A stretch of DNA of 64,000 bases from Bacteroidota bacterium (GTDB lineage: Bacteria > Bacteroidota > Bacteroidia > Bacteroidales > UBA10428), in the NCBI GenBank assembly GCA_003252385.1, contig QKEH01000019.1, forward strand, positions 24,401 through 88,400. The letters run 5' to 3'. Positions 20,938 through 31,029 of this stretch are shown here, piece after piece; the stretch's first letter is position 1; each line of letters begins with the position of its first letter. Position numbers and translations under genes: made by a program. Below the pieces are notes generated by a model, which was given only the letters and a program-made list of their open reading frames with translations, was not told the DNA's origin and searched no databases.

Positions 20938-21354
20938 TTAGCAGGCGTATTCAATCGAAAGGGCTTTGCTTAACGATTCAGGACAGATTTCATCTTTTAT
21001 AATGTAGCTTCTGGCACCGGCTTCGATCATTTGCACCACATACTTCATTTCGGAATGAAAGGATACTGCTATAACAACCAGGTTGCGATATAGTGTGGTT
21101 GCTTCGCGAGTTGCTTCAATTCCGTTCACTTTTGGCATATTGATATCCATAAAGACCATATCGTAAATCCGATGATTTAGTTCTTTCAAACATTCTTCCC
21201 CGTCCTTGGCAATAACGATATCGTCAATTTTATCCTGAAACGAGTCCAATAGCATGAACTTTAATGCCTTCGAAAAATGAGGATTGTCGTCTGCGATTAA
21301 AACCTTTTGCTTCTTCATGGAGCTAGTAATATATTCTGTTAATCCGTCCACCAC
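20938..21354 (-). CDS. Stand-alone CheY-like response regulator receiver protein
   Basis: KVLIADDNPHFSKALKFML...DMVFMDINMPKVNGIEATRE...VVIAVSFHSEMKYVVQMIEAGARSYIIKD; no output domain. Confidence 0.88.
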   Translation of the reverse strand: MVDGLTEYITSSMKKQKVLIADDNPHFSKALKFMLLDSFQDKIDDIVIAKDGEECLKELNHRIYDMVFMDINMPKVNGIEATREATTLYRNLVVIAVSFHSEMKYVVQMIEAGARSYIIKDEICPESLSKALSIEYAC

Positions 21355-21815
21355 AAAATACCTTCACAAAAACAAATGTATCTAAAGATATAAAAAAAAG
21401 GTATGGAGAAAATACGCAAATTATGGATTGTGATACGTAACCTTACTTGCGTATTTACCGACGTTGCGGTAACCTGTTTGGGGTACGGAAGTTGGAGGTG
21501 TGCTGTTCGATCCAGACAAAACAGTAATTATGAATGCGTTGAATGCATGAGGCAGATGCAGCTGGCATCGGCACAATGAGTAGGGTTAAACGAAATTACT
21601 AATTATCGGGCAGAAGCATGGGTGAACCCCGCATTTTGTTTTATGAAGCGGATTTGGTTTGTTGTATTTCAGGGAGGTTGCCAGGATTATGGAATTTCAA
21701 CCGATTCATCGCTTTGGTGTGGAGGTTCAATGCATAAAGTAACTTACATAACGAACGCATTGACCAAAAAAAGAAAAGATTGAAGTCCAACACTTCAATC
21801 TTTCTTTCTTCTGAG

Positions 21816-21886
21816 AGGTCACGGGCGGATTCGAACCGCCGTACACGGTTTTGCAGACCGCTGCCTAGCCACTCGGCCACGCGACC
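21816..21886 (-). tRNA. tRNA-Cys (GCA)
   Basis: Reverse complement GGTCGCGTGGCCGAGTGGCTAGGCAGCGGTCTGCAAAACCGTGTACGGCGGTTCGAATCCGCCCGTGACCT; anticodon GCA, U73 discriminator. Confidence 0.95.
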
Positions 21887-21918
21887 TTTTTTCTAAGTGG
21901 GTGCAAATATAGAAAATA

Positions 21919-23205
21919 TTATTCAGATACAAACTCTTGCGGCAGGTATATTAAACGTGCCACTGAGCCGCCTCCGGCATGGTGAAGGTATACCCCTATT
22001 AAGCCCCATGTCCGGATGCTGAGCTGGTAAACCGATTCGGTTTCGGAGGAGATGGTTTTTTTTGCTTCCAGGGGAGTACCCATAAGGGTAAAGAAGCGGG
22101 CTTCGGTAGGGGTGGGGTTGCTAATGTGTATTTTGCCGTACTGAACGGTAATCAATGGATGATCCTGTATGGTCGGGGTTGGTTCCAGGGGATTCACCTC
22201 AAAAAGGCAATTGGCAAAAGCCTGATTGGAGGCCTGGCGCAGGTTCTCGAGTAATTCATAAAGTTTATTTCCCGGGCATTCGGTAGCACAACCATCGCGA
22301 TGGCCGGCAATTACCGGCAGTGCTGCGTTCAGTGGGTGTGCATGTTGCGCCAGTGGGTCTAAACCCTGTTTTCCGGCTTGCCAGTTTAACAGATGTACCA
22401 GCGAGGATAGGGTTGTGTCGGTGGGGATTCTATTCGTGTAATCGCCCAGGATGCAAGTGCCTAAGGTTCCACTATTGGAGGCGCAGAAGTGAGCTCCCAT
22501 TACACTGTCCTGCTGAAGGGTATCGGGGTCGCGACCTGCGAAAATAAGACCATTTTGGGCAATAAGATAATTGTACCCAATATCGCTCCACCCTCGAACT
22601 TCGGTATGATAGAGGTAGATATTCCGCACTACCTGTACATAATTGGTGTCGGTATTTGATCCCGCGCTGTGATGAATAATCAGGTTGTACACCGGATTGG
22701 GCACTCGCTCATACTCCGGATCCGGGAGACCCGTGCGCCATTCCGTCTGGCTAATGATTTCGGGCTCGGAACAGCCTGCGCTTTTTTTTTTCGCACTCCG
22801 GAGAGGCATGGCATTTTCAGGAAGTCGGGCATCGATATAGGTAAAGGTTATATCGCCCTGTATGCTACCCGGGTAGAAGGTGAATTCATCAACCGCATGG
22901 TGTATGGTAAGCAGATTGCTGTATTGCAGGTTGCTACTTTCATCGCTGTGCGGATCGGCCTTTAACCACAGGGTGTCGTTATCGGCAGCAATCCACGAGC
23001 CGGTAAAACTGTCGTTGGGGGCTATGGCAACTGCTATGCCCGTGGTTGGATAATGGGTGGTTATGGTGTATGGGCGCGCACTTTTATTTCGGTGTTCATC
23101 AAAAATGACTTTTTGGGTGTGCTGTCCGAAACTGTTTGAATGTAGTGCCAATAGAAAGAGCAGCCAAAGTGCATAAGCTATTGATGGGTGGGGTTTCGTA
23201 TTCAT
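21919..23205 (-). CDS. Secreted N-acetylmuramoyl-L-alanine amidase / PGRP family
   Basis: SQTEWRTGLPDPEYERVPNPVYNLIIHHSAGSNTDTNYVQVVRNIYLYHTEVRGWSDIGYNYLIAQNGLIFAGRD...GAHFCASNSGTLGTCILGDY...IAGHRDGCATECPGNKLYELL. Confidence 0.9.
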   Translation of the reverse strand: MNTKPHPSIAYALWLLFLLALHSNSFGQHTQKVIFDEHRNKSARPYTITTHYPTTGIAVAIAPNDSFTGSWIAADNDTLWLKADPHSDESSNLQYSNLLTIHHAVDEFTFYPGSIQGDITFTYIDARLPENAMPLRSAKKKSAGCSEPEIISQTEWRTGLPDPEYERVPNPVYNLIIHHSAGSNTDTNYVQVVRNIYLYHTEVRGWSDIGYNYLIAQNGLIFAGRDPDTLQQDSVMGAHFCASNSGTLGTCILGDYTNRIPTDTTLSSLVHLLNWQAGKQGLDPLAQHAHPLNAALPVIAGHRDGCATECPGNKLYELLENLRQASNQAFANCLFEVNPLEPTPTIQDHPLITVQYGKIHISNPTPTEARFFTLMGTPLEAKKTISSETESVYQLSIRTWGLIGVYLHHAGGGSVARLIYLPQEFVSE

Positions 23206-23393
23206 AAAGCGTATGTTAACAGGGGTTGTTTAATCCATAATCTCCGTTTGGCAGCAGCGCGCAAAAAGTACTTTGCCAGTACCCGGGGTTTTGTTACCTA
23301 ATGGCTTTTGCTTCGTTGGCAGGGCCCCGGCTAAAGTTCCTGTTGGTTGGCGTTCCTTTCCTATAGGAGCGTTCGTGCGTAGTTGGCCCTTGC

Positions 23394-23567
23394 CTATTTT
23401 TCAGCATATTTCATCAGGCATTCCTGGCAAATACAATCCGAATATTCTTCACTGAGCCTGAAAAAATCCTTTTTGTGGATGGACACTTTTTCGCACCAGC
23501 AATCGTCCTGACCCTGACAGGTGAAAAATTTCCCGCAAGCCGGGCATTTTTTTAGTTTTCCTCTCAT
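23394..23567 (-). CDS. Small cysteine-rich CWC-type protein (57 aa)
   Basis: Absent from the ORF track (too short). Reverse complement translates to MRGKLKKCPACGKFFTCQGQDDCWCEKVSIHKKDFFRLSEEYSDCICQECLMKYAEK*; ATGA overlap with the folB stop. Confidence 0.8.
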   Translation of the reverse strand: MRGKLKKCPACGKFFTCQGQDDCWCEKVSIHKKDFFRLSEEYSDCICQECLMKYAEK

Positions 23568-23926
23568 ATGCCACGATCCATTTTTAGTTCAACACTAACC
23601 GATGCCACATGGCCCCCAAAGGGAGGATTTATCTTAGCCAGGTGGATAGCTGCCTGTTCAACCATATCGGAACTGGCAAGAAGTTGTTTCAGTATCCGGT
23701 AAGCTACATGTTCGAGCAGTTTGGACGGGCATTCCATCTCATCCCGGACAATACGGTAAGCCTGAGAATAATCGTAGGTGTCGTTCAGGTCGTCGCTTAT
23801 GCAGGCAGAATCGAATGCTACATCCAATTCCAGGTTGACCGTATACCAGGCTCCGGTCTGGTTTTCTTCCGGTATATGACCGTGGAAGGCATAGATCTGC
23901 ATGTTGTTCAAAAAAATTTTGCCCAT
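23564..23926 (-). CDS. folB: Dihydroneopterin aldolase
   Basis: MGKIFLNNMQIYAFHGHIPEENQTGAWYTVNLELDVAFDSAC...DTYDYSQAYRIVRDEM. Confidence 0.9.
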   Translation of the reverse strand: MGKIFLNNMQIYAFHGHIPEENQTGAWYTVNLELDVAFDSACISDDLNDTYDYSQAYRIVRDEMECPSKLLEHVAYRILKQLLASSDMVEQAAIHLAKINPPFGGHVASVSVELKMDRGI

Positions 23927-24073
23927 GGTTATCCAAGTTGAAGGCTAAGATAGCAATAAATAGGGCAGGGTGTATTTATTGACAGGCTTGCTATTTCGGA
24001 GGTTCAGCAGCATCAACGAAATTATAAAATGCTTATTTTTGCATTTTGCATACCCTAAAATGTATATGAAATT

Positions 24074-25768
24074 ATGAATCAGGAAGAACCCGTCAAGTCG
24101 TTGAATTTCATCGAAGCGATGATTGAGGAGGATATTAGGAGCAAGAAGCACAGCGGCTCGTTGCAGTTTCGATTTCCACCCGAGCCCAATGGTTATTTGC
24201 ATATTGGGCATGCCAAGGCAATATGCCTGAGTTTTGGCTTGGCGGCTAAGTATAAGGGGTTATGCAATCTCCGTTTCGACGACACCAACCCGATTAAGGA
24301 AGAGGTGGAATATGTCGAAGCCATCAAAGATAATATTCAATGGCTGGGATTTACCTGGGACAAGGAATGCTACACTTCCGATTATTTTGAACAACTCTAC
24401 GATTGGGCCATACTGCTGATTAAGAAGGGTAAGGCCTATGTGGATGATAGCAGCGCTGATGAAATAGCCTCCTGGCGGGGAACGCCCACGCAGCCCGGAC
24501 AGGAGAGCCCCTGTCGGAATCGTCCGGTGGAGGAAAGTTTGGATTTGCTGGGACGGATGAAAAACGGCGAATTTCCGGATGGCTCCAAAGTGGTACGTGC
24601 AAAAATAGATATGGCATCGCCCAACATGCACATGCGCGATCCGATTATGTACCGTATTAAACATGCACACCACCACCGTACCGCTAACGAATGGTGCATT
24701 TACCCGATGTACGATTATGCTCACGGACAGAGCGATTACATTGAAAATGTAACCCACTCGCTGTGTACCCTGGAATTTGAGGTGCACCGACCACTGTACG
24801 ACTGGTTTCTAGATAATATTATCGACGACGAAAAAGTGAACCGGGAGCGAACCCGCCAGACCGAGTTTGCCCGGCTGAACCTGAATTATACTGTAATGAG
24901 TAAACGGATGCTTTTACAGTTGGTAGAAGAAGGGCATGTTGAAGGATGGGACGACCCGCGGATGCCTACTATCTCCGGCTTGCGCCGTAGGGGATACACT
25001 CCGGCATCGATCCGGAACTTTGCCGACAAAGTTGGTATTGCCAAGCGCGAGAATGTGATTGATGTCAGCCTGTTGGAGCATTGTGTGCGTGAGGATTTGA
25101 ACAAAATTGCCCAACGTGTGATGGGCGTGCTGGATCCGTTAAAGATTACCATTGCGAATTACCCCGATGGGCAGGTGGAAGAGCTTGAAGCTATTAACAA
25201 TCCGGAAGATGAAAGGATGGGTACACGTCGGGTTCCCTTCTCAAAAACCATTTATATTGAACGGGCTGATTTTATGGAAAATCCGCCGAAAAAGTATTTC
25301 CGTTTGTCACCCGGAGCCGAAGTGCGTTTGCGCTATGCCTACTATATTACCTGTACCGAAGTGGTTAAGGATGCTTCCGGCACCATTACCGAGCTGATCT
25401 GTACCTACGACACCGCTACCCGTGGTGGCGATTCGCCCGATGGCCGTAAGGTTAAAGGTACCCTTCACTGGGTTTCGGCCGAAAAAGCTCTAAAAGCCAG
25501 GGTAAACCTGTACGATCGTCTTTTTAGTCTCGAAGATCCATACAGTTGTGCCGAAGGGGAAACCTTCCTCAGCAACCTGAACCCCAACTCGCTGGAACAG
25601 GTGGAAGCATTTGTGGAACCTTTCCTGGCTGAAGGACAGCCTTTTGATCACTATCAGTTCGAGCGTCTAGGATATTTTTGTCTCGACAAAAACAGCACCC
25701 CCGGGAACCTGGTGGTTAACCGGACGGTTACCCTTCGCGACTCTTGGGCGAAGCAGGCTGAGAAGTAA
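24074..25768 (+). CDS. glnS: Glutaminyl-tRNA synthetase
   Basis: [28 protein letters not shown] (HIGH), [55 protein letters not shown]. Confidence 0.96.
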   Translation: MNQEEPVKSLNFIEAMIEEDIRSKKHSGSLQFRFPPEPNGYLHIGHAKAICLSFGLAAKYKGLCNLRFDDTNPIKEEVEYVEAIKDNIQWLGFTWDKECYTSDYFEQLYDWAILLIKKGKAYVDDSSADEIASWRGTPTQPGQESPCRNRPVEESLDLLGRMKNGEFPDGSKVVRAKIDMASPNMHMRDPIMYRIKHAHHHRTANEWCIYPMYDYAHGQSDYIENVTHSLCTLEFEVHRPLYDWFLDNIIDDEKVNRERTRQTEFARLNLNYTVMSKRMLLQLVEEGHVEGWDDPRMPTISGLRRRGYTPASIRNFADKVGIAKRENVIDVSLLEHCVREDLNKIAQRVMGVLDPLKITIANYPDGQVEELEAINNPEDERMGTRRVPFSKTIYIERADFMENPPKKYFRLSPGAEVRLRYAYYITCTEVVKDASGTITELICTYDTATRGGDSPDGRKVKGTLHWVSAEKALKARVNLYDRLFSLEDPYSCAEGETFLSNLNPNSLEQVEAFVEPFLAEGQPFDHYQFERLGYFCLDKNSTPGNLVVNRTVTLRDSWAKQAEK

Positions 25769-25778
25769 GCGCGGTGGA

Positions 25779-28562
25779 TCAGTTAATGGGTTCTTCCCTG
25801 CATTCCGGAAGGTGCTTTTTTAGCAAGTCAACCAAAATGCGGGCGTCTATGGGTTTGGTAATGAAATCATCGCATTTGCTGTCTTTGGCTCTAAGGCGAT
25901 CTTCTTCAAAGGCAAAAGCAGTTTGAGCAATAACGGGTATTTCGGGCTGGTGTTCCTTGATTTTTCGTGCCGCTGTATAACCATCCATAATGGGGAGCTT
26001 TATATCCATAAGAACCAGATGGATACGGCCTTTTAGTGAGCTGGCTTTGTTGACGCCTTCCAGACCGTTTTTGGCCCAGGTAAGTTTGATTCCCAGAGAA
26101 CCTAAAAGTTTGTTTAGATACTCATAATTGGTTTCATCGTCTTCCACAATGAGTACTCTTTTTCCTTTAAAATAATCTTTTTCAACATTTTCGAACAACT
26201 CAGATTCCTCATCCAATGCCTTGGCGTTCGAATCGTAGTTCAGGGTGAGTGTGAACGTGCTACCCTGGCCTTCGGCAGAGTTGAAGGTTATTTTACCACC
26301 CATGGCCTCAGCAAAGGCCTGTGAAATGCTTAAGCCCAGTCCGGTTCCGCCAAATTGCCTGGTAGTGGAGGTTTCGGCCTGCCGGAATCGTTGAAATATC
26401 TGCTCTCTGAAATCATCGGCAATTCCAATGCCGGTGTCTTTAACCTGGATGTATACTTCCTGATGCTCGCGGGAAATGCTGTAGGAAAGCTCCACTTCGC
26501 CCTGGAGGGTAAATTTAATGGCATTCGACACCAGGTTGGTTAGTATTTGAGAAACCTTCTGACGGTCGGTATGTAACATAATATCGCGTCCCGAACGGCG
26601 TTTCATGGTGAATTTCAAGTCTTTTTTGGTGGCCGAGGGGGTAAAAAAATGGTAAATTTCGTCGAGTAGCAGGTTAAGGGAAAACTGAATCTGGTCCAGA
26701 TGGATTACTCCCGATTCGATCTTCGAAATATCAATAATATCGTTGAGTATATGGAGTAACCGATTCGATGATTTAGTGATGATATTCAGGTATTTATCGC
26801 GTGATTTTTGGGGAAGGTTCTCGTTTCGTAACAGGTTGGTAAAACCCAGAATACCATTCATCGGGGTGCGAATCTCATGCGACATGTTAGCCAAAAAAGC
26901 CGATTTTAAACGATCGCTTTCTTCGGCTCGCTGCATTTCGCGCTGCAATTCCTCGTTAGTTAGCTTCTGATTAACGGCTACCGAATAAATGGCTGCAATA
27001 CGGGTCAATATCTTCATGTCCTCATCGCAATAGCCTCCGGATTTGTTGGCTACCACAATGTGTCCGATAGGAATATTTCCCGATATGGCCGGCACGGAAA
27101 GGTAGTTTTGAATTCGGCATCGACTGATTCCCTCTGCGTGCAGTTGGCGTAAAGAGCCACATGTATTCTCGTAGAAACCATAGTATTCTTCGTTGACACC
27201 TGCCCACAACCGTGTATAATGCGCATCGGATGAGGGAATACGAATAACACTGTGTCCTGAATTGCTCCAGTCAATACTGGAGTCGGTAGTGCTGATCACT
27301 TTATCGTTGGTAAAGGGATCCTGGTAAGTGGTGTAACCCAGGGTGCTGCCGGTAAGTTCCTGTGCCAGGGAATCAACCGTGTGGGATATATTGGACAGGG
27401 ATAATTCCGGGTTAATAATTTCCTTGCTGATTTGAGCAATGGCTCTGTTTACCATGGTTTCATGACGAATTTTGGCATCGTTAATCTTGCGCTCGGTAAT
27501 ATCACGCAGTACGGAAAGAATGGATTGTTGGTGTTCATAAATAATCAGCCGGGCATTTACTTCGCAGGGGAGCTCTTTACCCTCGTGCGTCATCAGGGTT
27601 ACTTCGTGTTGTGAATACCCTTTGGTGCGCAAGTCTTCCAAAATTCGGGGACGGCGAACCATATACTCCGGTGTTACAAAGCGCAGTACACCTATCTTTA
27701 AAAGTTCTTCCCGGCTTTTGCCAATTATCTTGCAGAGCGTCTCGTTCACCTCCAGAAAATTTCCGTCCATATCGGAAAGAAGTATGCCATCGTAGCTGTT
27801 GTTGAATATATTCAAAAAGTTTTCTTCGCTGATTTTATGTGCCGTGTCGGCTGCATCGCGCTCTTTTTCCCGAAGCCGGATGGTTTCGAGCATGAGGTTG
27901 AAATTGCTGTACAATTTTCCAAGTTCGTCGTGGCTATCATGGGGCTCCGGTGCTGTAAAATCCTTCTTTACGGCAATTTGCGAGACGGCTTTGGACAGAC
28001 GCAGGATGGGAGCCGTTATATGGCGTTGAAAACGCCAGCCAAAAAACAGGGCCAGCAACAGGGCCAGCGAAAGCGCCAATATGGAACTGTACCCCAGTTT
28101 AACATACAATCGGTTCAAACCGGTTTCCTGTTGCAGGTATACCCAGCCAATGAATTCCTTTCCCCGGGTAACCGGCAAATAGATATAGATATTTGAATGC
28201 TGATATTGGATGGCTGCATCGGAGTAAAAAGCCATGAGTTCGGGCTTGGACAGCTTGGATTCAATTTGCAGGATCTGCCGATTCGGGTTGAGCAACGCTG
28301 CAATAGCGTACCTTCGGTTGTGTACCAGATTTTTTAATAAGGGGGCTGAATAAGGGGCGGAGACATTCACCTGCTGGTTCAGAAAGAAATCGCGTATGAG
28401 ACAGGCATCTTGTTGAATGACCATCTCCAGTTGATTGCGATTGCTTTTAACCGCGCTAAAACTTGAAATAATAAACCCGGGAGTAACCGCTGCCATGCTG
28501 ATAACAACGGTCATGAGGATGAGTTTTTCCCGTATGGATCGGTTTCTAAATCCTGCCTTCAT
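25779..28562 (-). CDS. Hybrid sensor histidine kinase (TM-HAMP-PAS-GAF-HisKA-HATPase-REC)
   Basis: 927 aa; FLANMSHEIRTPMNGILGFTNLL, DTGIGIADDFREQIFQRFRQ, GGTGLGLSIS, C-terminal receiver VLIVEDDETNYEYLNKLL...LVLMDIKLPIMDGY. Confidence 0.95.
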   Translation of the reverse strand: MKAGFRNRSIREKLILMTVVISMAAVTPGFIISSFSAVKSNRNQLEMVIQQDACLIRDFFLNQQVNVSAPYSAPLLKNLVHNRRYAIAALLNPNRQILQIESKLSKPELMAFYSDAAIQYQHSNIYIYLPVTRGKEFIGWVYLQQETGLNRLYVKLGYSSILALSLALLLALFFGWRFQRHITAPILRLSKAVSQIAVKKDFTAPEPHDSHDELGKLYSNFNLMLETIRLREKERDAADTAHKISEENFLNIFNNSYDGILLSDMDGNFLEVNETLCKIIGKSREELLKIGVLRFVTPEYMVRRPRILEDLRTKGYSQHEVTLMTHEGKELPCEVNARLIIYEHQQSILSVLRDITERKINDAKIRHETMVNRAIAQISKEIINPELSLSNISHTVDSLAQELTGSTLGYTTYQDPFTNDKVISTTDSSIDWSNSGHSVIRIPSSDAHYTRLWAGVNEEYYGFYENTCGSLRQLHAEGISRCRIQNYLSVPAISGNIPIGHIVVANKSGGYCDEDMKILTRIAAIYSVAVNQKLTNEELQREMQRAEESDRLKSAFLANMSHEIRTPMNGILGFTNLLRNENLPQKSRDKYLNIITKSSNRLLHILNDIIDISKIESGVIHLDQIQFSLNLLLDEIYHFFTPSATKKDLKFTMKRRSGRDIMLHTDRQKVSQILTNLVSNAIKFTLQGEVELSYSISREHQEVYIQVKDTGIGIADDFREQIFQRFRQAETSTTRQFGGTGLGLSISQAFAEAMGGKITFNSAEGQGSTFTLTLNYDSNAKALDEESELFENVEKDYFKGKRVLIVEDDETNYEYLNKLLGSLGIKLTWAKNGLEGVNKASSLKGRIHLVLMDIKLPIMDGYTAARKIKEHQPEIPVIAQTAFAFEEDRLRAKDSKCDDFITKPIDARILVDLLKKHLPECREEPIN

Positions 28563-28675
28563 GGGTTTTTGCCTTATGCTCTATTGCCTGTTATGTCCAC
28601 TTTTCCTAACAAAAAATTACTAACGCTGCACAGCCATTGTGCTAATTTAAGTTACTAAAATTTGTGCACAGAGCA

Positions 28676-28843
28676 ATGCCCGTAATAGGGAAAGAAATGG
28701 AGTTAATGTCAGAAGATACATCTAATCAGGATTTTAAAGTAGCGATGGTTTACTATTCAGAACTGCCCAAAAAAGGACCCCTAGAGGGTTATGGTACTTT
28801 TTGGGTGGATTGCTGCTTCGAAGTTTGTACCTTTAAAGCGTAG
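28676..28843 (+). CDS. Possible small ORF, 55 aa, unknown function
   Basis: MPVIGKEMELMSEDTSNQDFKVAMVYYSELPKKGPLEGYGTFWVDCCFEVCTFKA*; fills an otherwise empty intergenic region; no family recognised. Confidence 0.35.
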   Translation: MPVIGKEMELMSEDTSNQDFKVAMVYYSELPKKGPLEGYGTFWVDCCFEVCTFKA

Positions 28844-28874
28844 CCCGATAGTATCCATAAAAAGATAAGAACGG

Positions 28875-30161
28875 ATGCCACGAATTCTGATCGTACATTA
28901 CCATCTTCATCCGGGCGGTGTTACCCGGGTTATTGAGTCGCAGGTGCAGGCGTTGCAGCTTCTGAAACCTCCGCCGGAAGTGATAGTGGTAGCCGGTCAT
29001 TCCGAAAATCCCCAATTCTTCTATCAAAAGGGAGTGCCTCTGTATATTGAGGAAGCCTTAAATTATCTGGATCCCAAGACCAATTGGCGACAGGAGTATG
29101 AAGTACTTACCCGTTTTTTTGGCACTCTGGTACGTGCGGACGATATCCTTCATGTTCATAACCTGAACTTGGGGAAAAATCCCTTGCTTACCCGGGTAGT
29201 CCTGGAATTAGCCAGCCAGGGAATAGCTGTGGTGAATCATGCCCACGACTTTGCCGAAGACCGCTCCAAAAACTATCAGTTTTTACAGGAGGTACTTTCC
29301 ATCTTTACCAACCAAGGGCTGGATTCGACGCTATATCCATCCTTACCTCATTTGGGGCATGCGGTATTGAATACCACCGATTACCATCGTCTGATGTCCT
29401 ATGGTGTCCCCGGGGATAGAGTATTTCTGTTGCCCAATCCGGTTGTGGCAGAAACTCCCCAGGAGGAGACCGGACTGCAGTTGGTGCGGGAAAAAATTTG
29501 TGCCATTCTGGGGCTTTCCGCTGATAAAAAAATTGTTACCTATCCGGTCCGTGTCATCCGGCGCAAGAACATTGGAGAGTACATACTTTTTTGCATGTTA
29601 CTTCAGAAGGAAGCCCACTGGCTGGTAACGCTGCCTCCAAAAAATCCGGAGGAAAAAACAGCATACGACCGCTGGGTAGATTTTTGCAGCCAGGAAGCCA
29701 TTCCACTCTGCTTTGAAGCCGGGACCAGTGTATCGTTTGCCGACTTAATCCGCAGCAGCGACTTTTGTTTTACCACCAGTGTTCAGGAAGGTTTTGGAAT
29801 GACTTTTATGGAACCCTGGTTGATGGGAACTCCGGTAATTGGAAGAAAACTGGAAAACAGCACGGCCGACCTTGAACAATCGGGGATACAATTTCCTTTA
29901 CTCTATACCACGCTGATGGCTCCGGAGGGTCAGGATTTTTCGCAACTCACCCAAGAGCATCAAATGCAGGTTATCAGACAGTTAAAGAATGATCAGGAGA
30001 GCCGGGAAGCTTTCCTGAAACGCAACGCGTTTATTTCGGATTTACTTAACTCAATTGCCCCGGATCTTATTGAATCCAATCGGCAAATAATTGCCAGAGA
30101 TTATTCAATTGAAAGCTATGCACATCGCCTCGAAAAACTATATCAAAAAATTGCTCGATAA
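28875..30161 (+). CDS. Glycosyltransferase, GT4-like
   Basis: PRILIVHYHLHPGGVTRVIESQVQALQ...DDILHVHNLNLGKNPLLTRV...FCFTTSVQEGFGMTFMEPWLMGTPVIGR. Confidence 0.85.
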   Translation: MPRILIVHYHLHPGGVTRVIESQVQALQLLKPPPEVIVVAGHSENPQFFYQKGVPLYIEEALNYLDPKTNWRQEYEVLTRFFGTLVRADDILHVHNLNLGKNPLLTRVVLELASQGIAVVNHAHDFAEDRSKNYQFLQEVLSIFTNQGLDSTLYPSLPHLGHAVLNTTDYHRLMSYGVPGDRVFLLPNPVVAETPQEETGLQLVREKICAILGLSADKKIVTYPVRVIRRKNIGEYILFCMLLQKEAHWLVTLPPKNPEEKTAYDRWVDFCSQEAIPLCFEAGTSVSFADLIRSSDFCFTTSVQEGFGMTFMEPWLMGTPVIGRKLENSTADLEQSGIQFPLLYTTLMAPEGQDFSQLTQEHQMQVIRQLKNDQESREAFLKRNAFISDLLNSIAPDLIESNRQIIARDYSIESYAHRLEKLYQKIAR

Positions 30162-31029
30162 CCTGCAGCCCCTTGAACCGGTCGCTACTGGCACTATAGC
30201 TCGTTACACCCGCGAGAAGGGCATCAAGGCGGTGGTATTTGATATTTACGGAACCCTGTTAATTTCATCCTCGGGCGATATTGACCTGGCCGAAATTACT
30301 ACGGACCATTTACGGATCGCTCTTGAGGCTTCGCAGATCAAAATACGAAATAGTGCAACGGAAACGCTGGATCATATTCTAAAAGATTTTGAGTACACCA
30401 TTCGTATTTGTCACGATGCAGCCCGACAAAATCAGATTCCCTATCCCGAAATTGACATTTTAAGTATCTGGCGCATTGTTCTGATCCATGCCCGAAGGAA
30501 AAAACTGGTCGAATTCTCCGATGAAGCCGACATCATGCTTATGACCTGTGTTTTCGAATTCCTCAGTAACCAGGTGTACCCCATGCCGGGTATGAAAGAA
30601 ATTGTTAAAACCCTTGGGGAGAAAGGGATGCCCATGGGTATCGTGTCCAATGCACAGTTTTATACTCCTGTGCTGATGAACTACTTCTTGTACCATAAAA
30701 TACAACTGGACGACCAGGTTATGGGGTTCGATAAGGATTTGACCGTTTTTTCCTATAAATTGGGAATCGGCAAACCCGATCCATGTCTGTACGAAGAACT
30801 GGTACCCTCCCTGAAGTGGAAGTATGGCATCGTGCCATCCGAGGTGCTTTTTGTGGGCAACGACATGCTCAAAGATATTTATGCCAGCAGCAGGGTTGGG
30901 TTCAAAAGCGTTTTGTTTGCCGGCGATCAGCGATCGTTGCGCTTACGACCCAACGATGAACGTACCGCCCAATTACGACCCGATCATATTATCACCGAGC
31001 TAAATCAAATACTAAACATTCTGGAATGA
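30118..31029 (+). CDS. HAD family hydrolase
   Basis: GIKAVVFDIYGTLLISSSGD (motif I), MGIVSNAQFY, LGIGKPDPCLYEEL, VLFVGNDMLKDIYASSRVGFKSVLFAGD; ATG at 30118, overlaps the upstream GT. Confidence 0.85.
   Translation: MHIASKNYIKKLLDNLQPLEPVATGTIARYTREKGIKAVVFDIYGTLLISSSGDIDLAEITTDHLRIALEASQIKIRNSATETLDHILKDFEYTIRICHDAARQNQIPYPEIDILSIWRIVLIHARRKKLVEFSDEADIMLMTCVFEFLSNQVYPMPGMKEIVKTLGEKGMPMGIVSNAQFYTPVLMNYFLYHKIQLDDQVMGFDKDLTVFSYKLGIGKPDPCLYEELVPSLKWKYGIVPSEVLFVGNDMLKDIYASSRVGFKSVLFAGDQRSLRLRPNDERTAQLRPDHIITELNQILNILE

Noticed and set aside
21641-21880. 79-aa minus-strand ORF (MAEWLGSGLQNRVRRFESARDLS...)
   Set aside because: Its N-terminus is the tRNA-Cys sequence translated; artefact.
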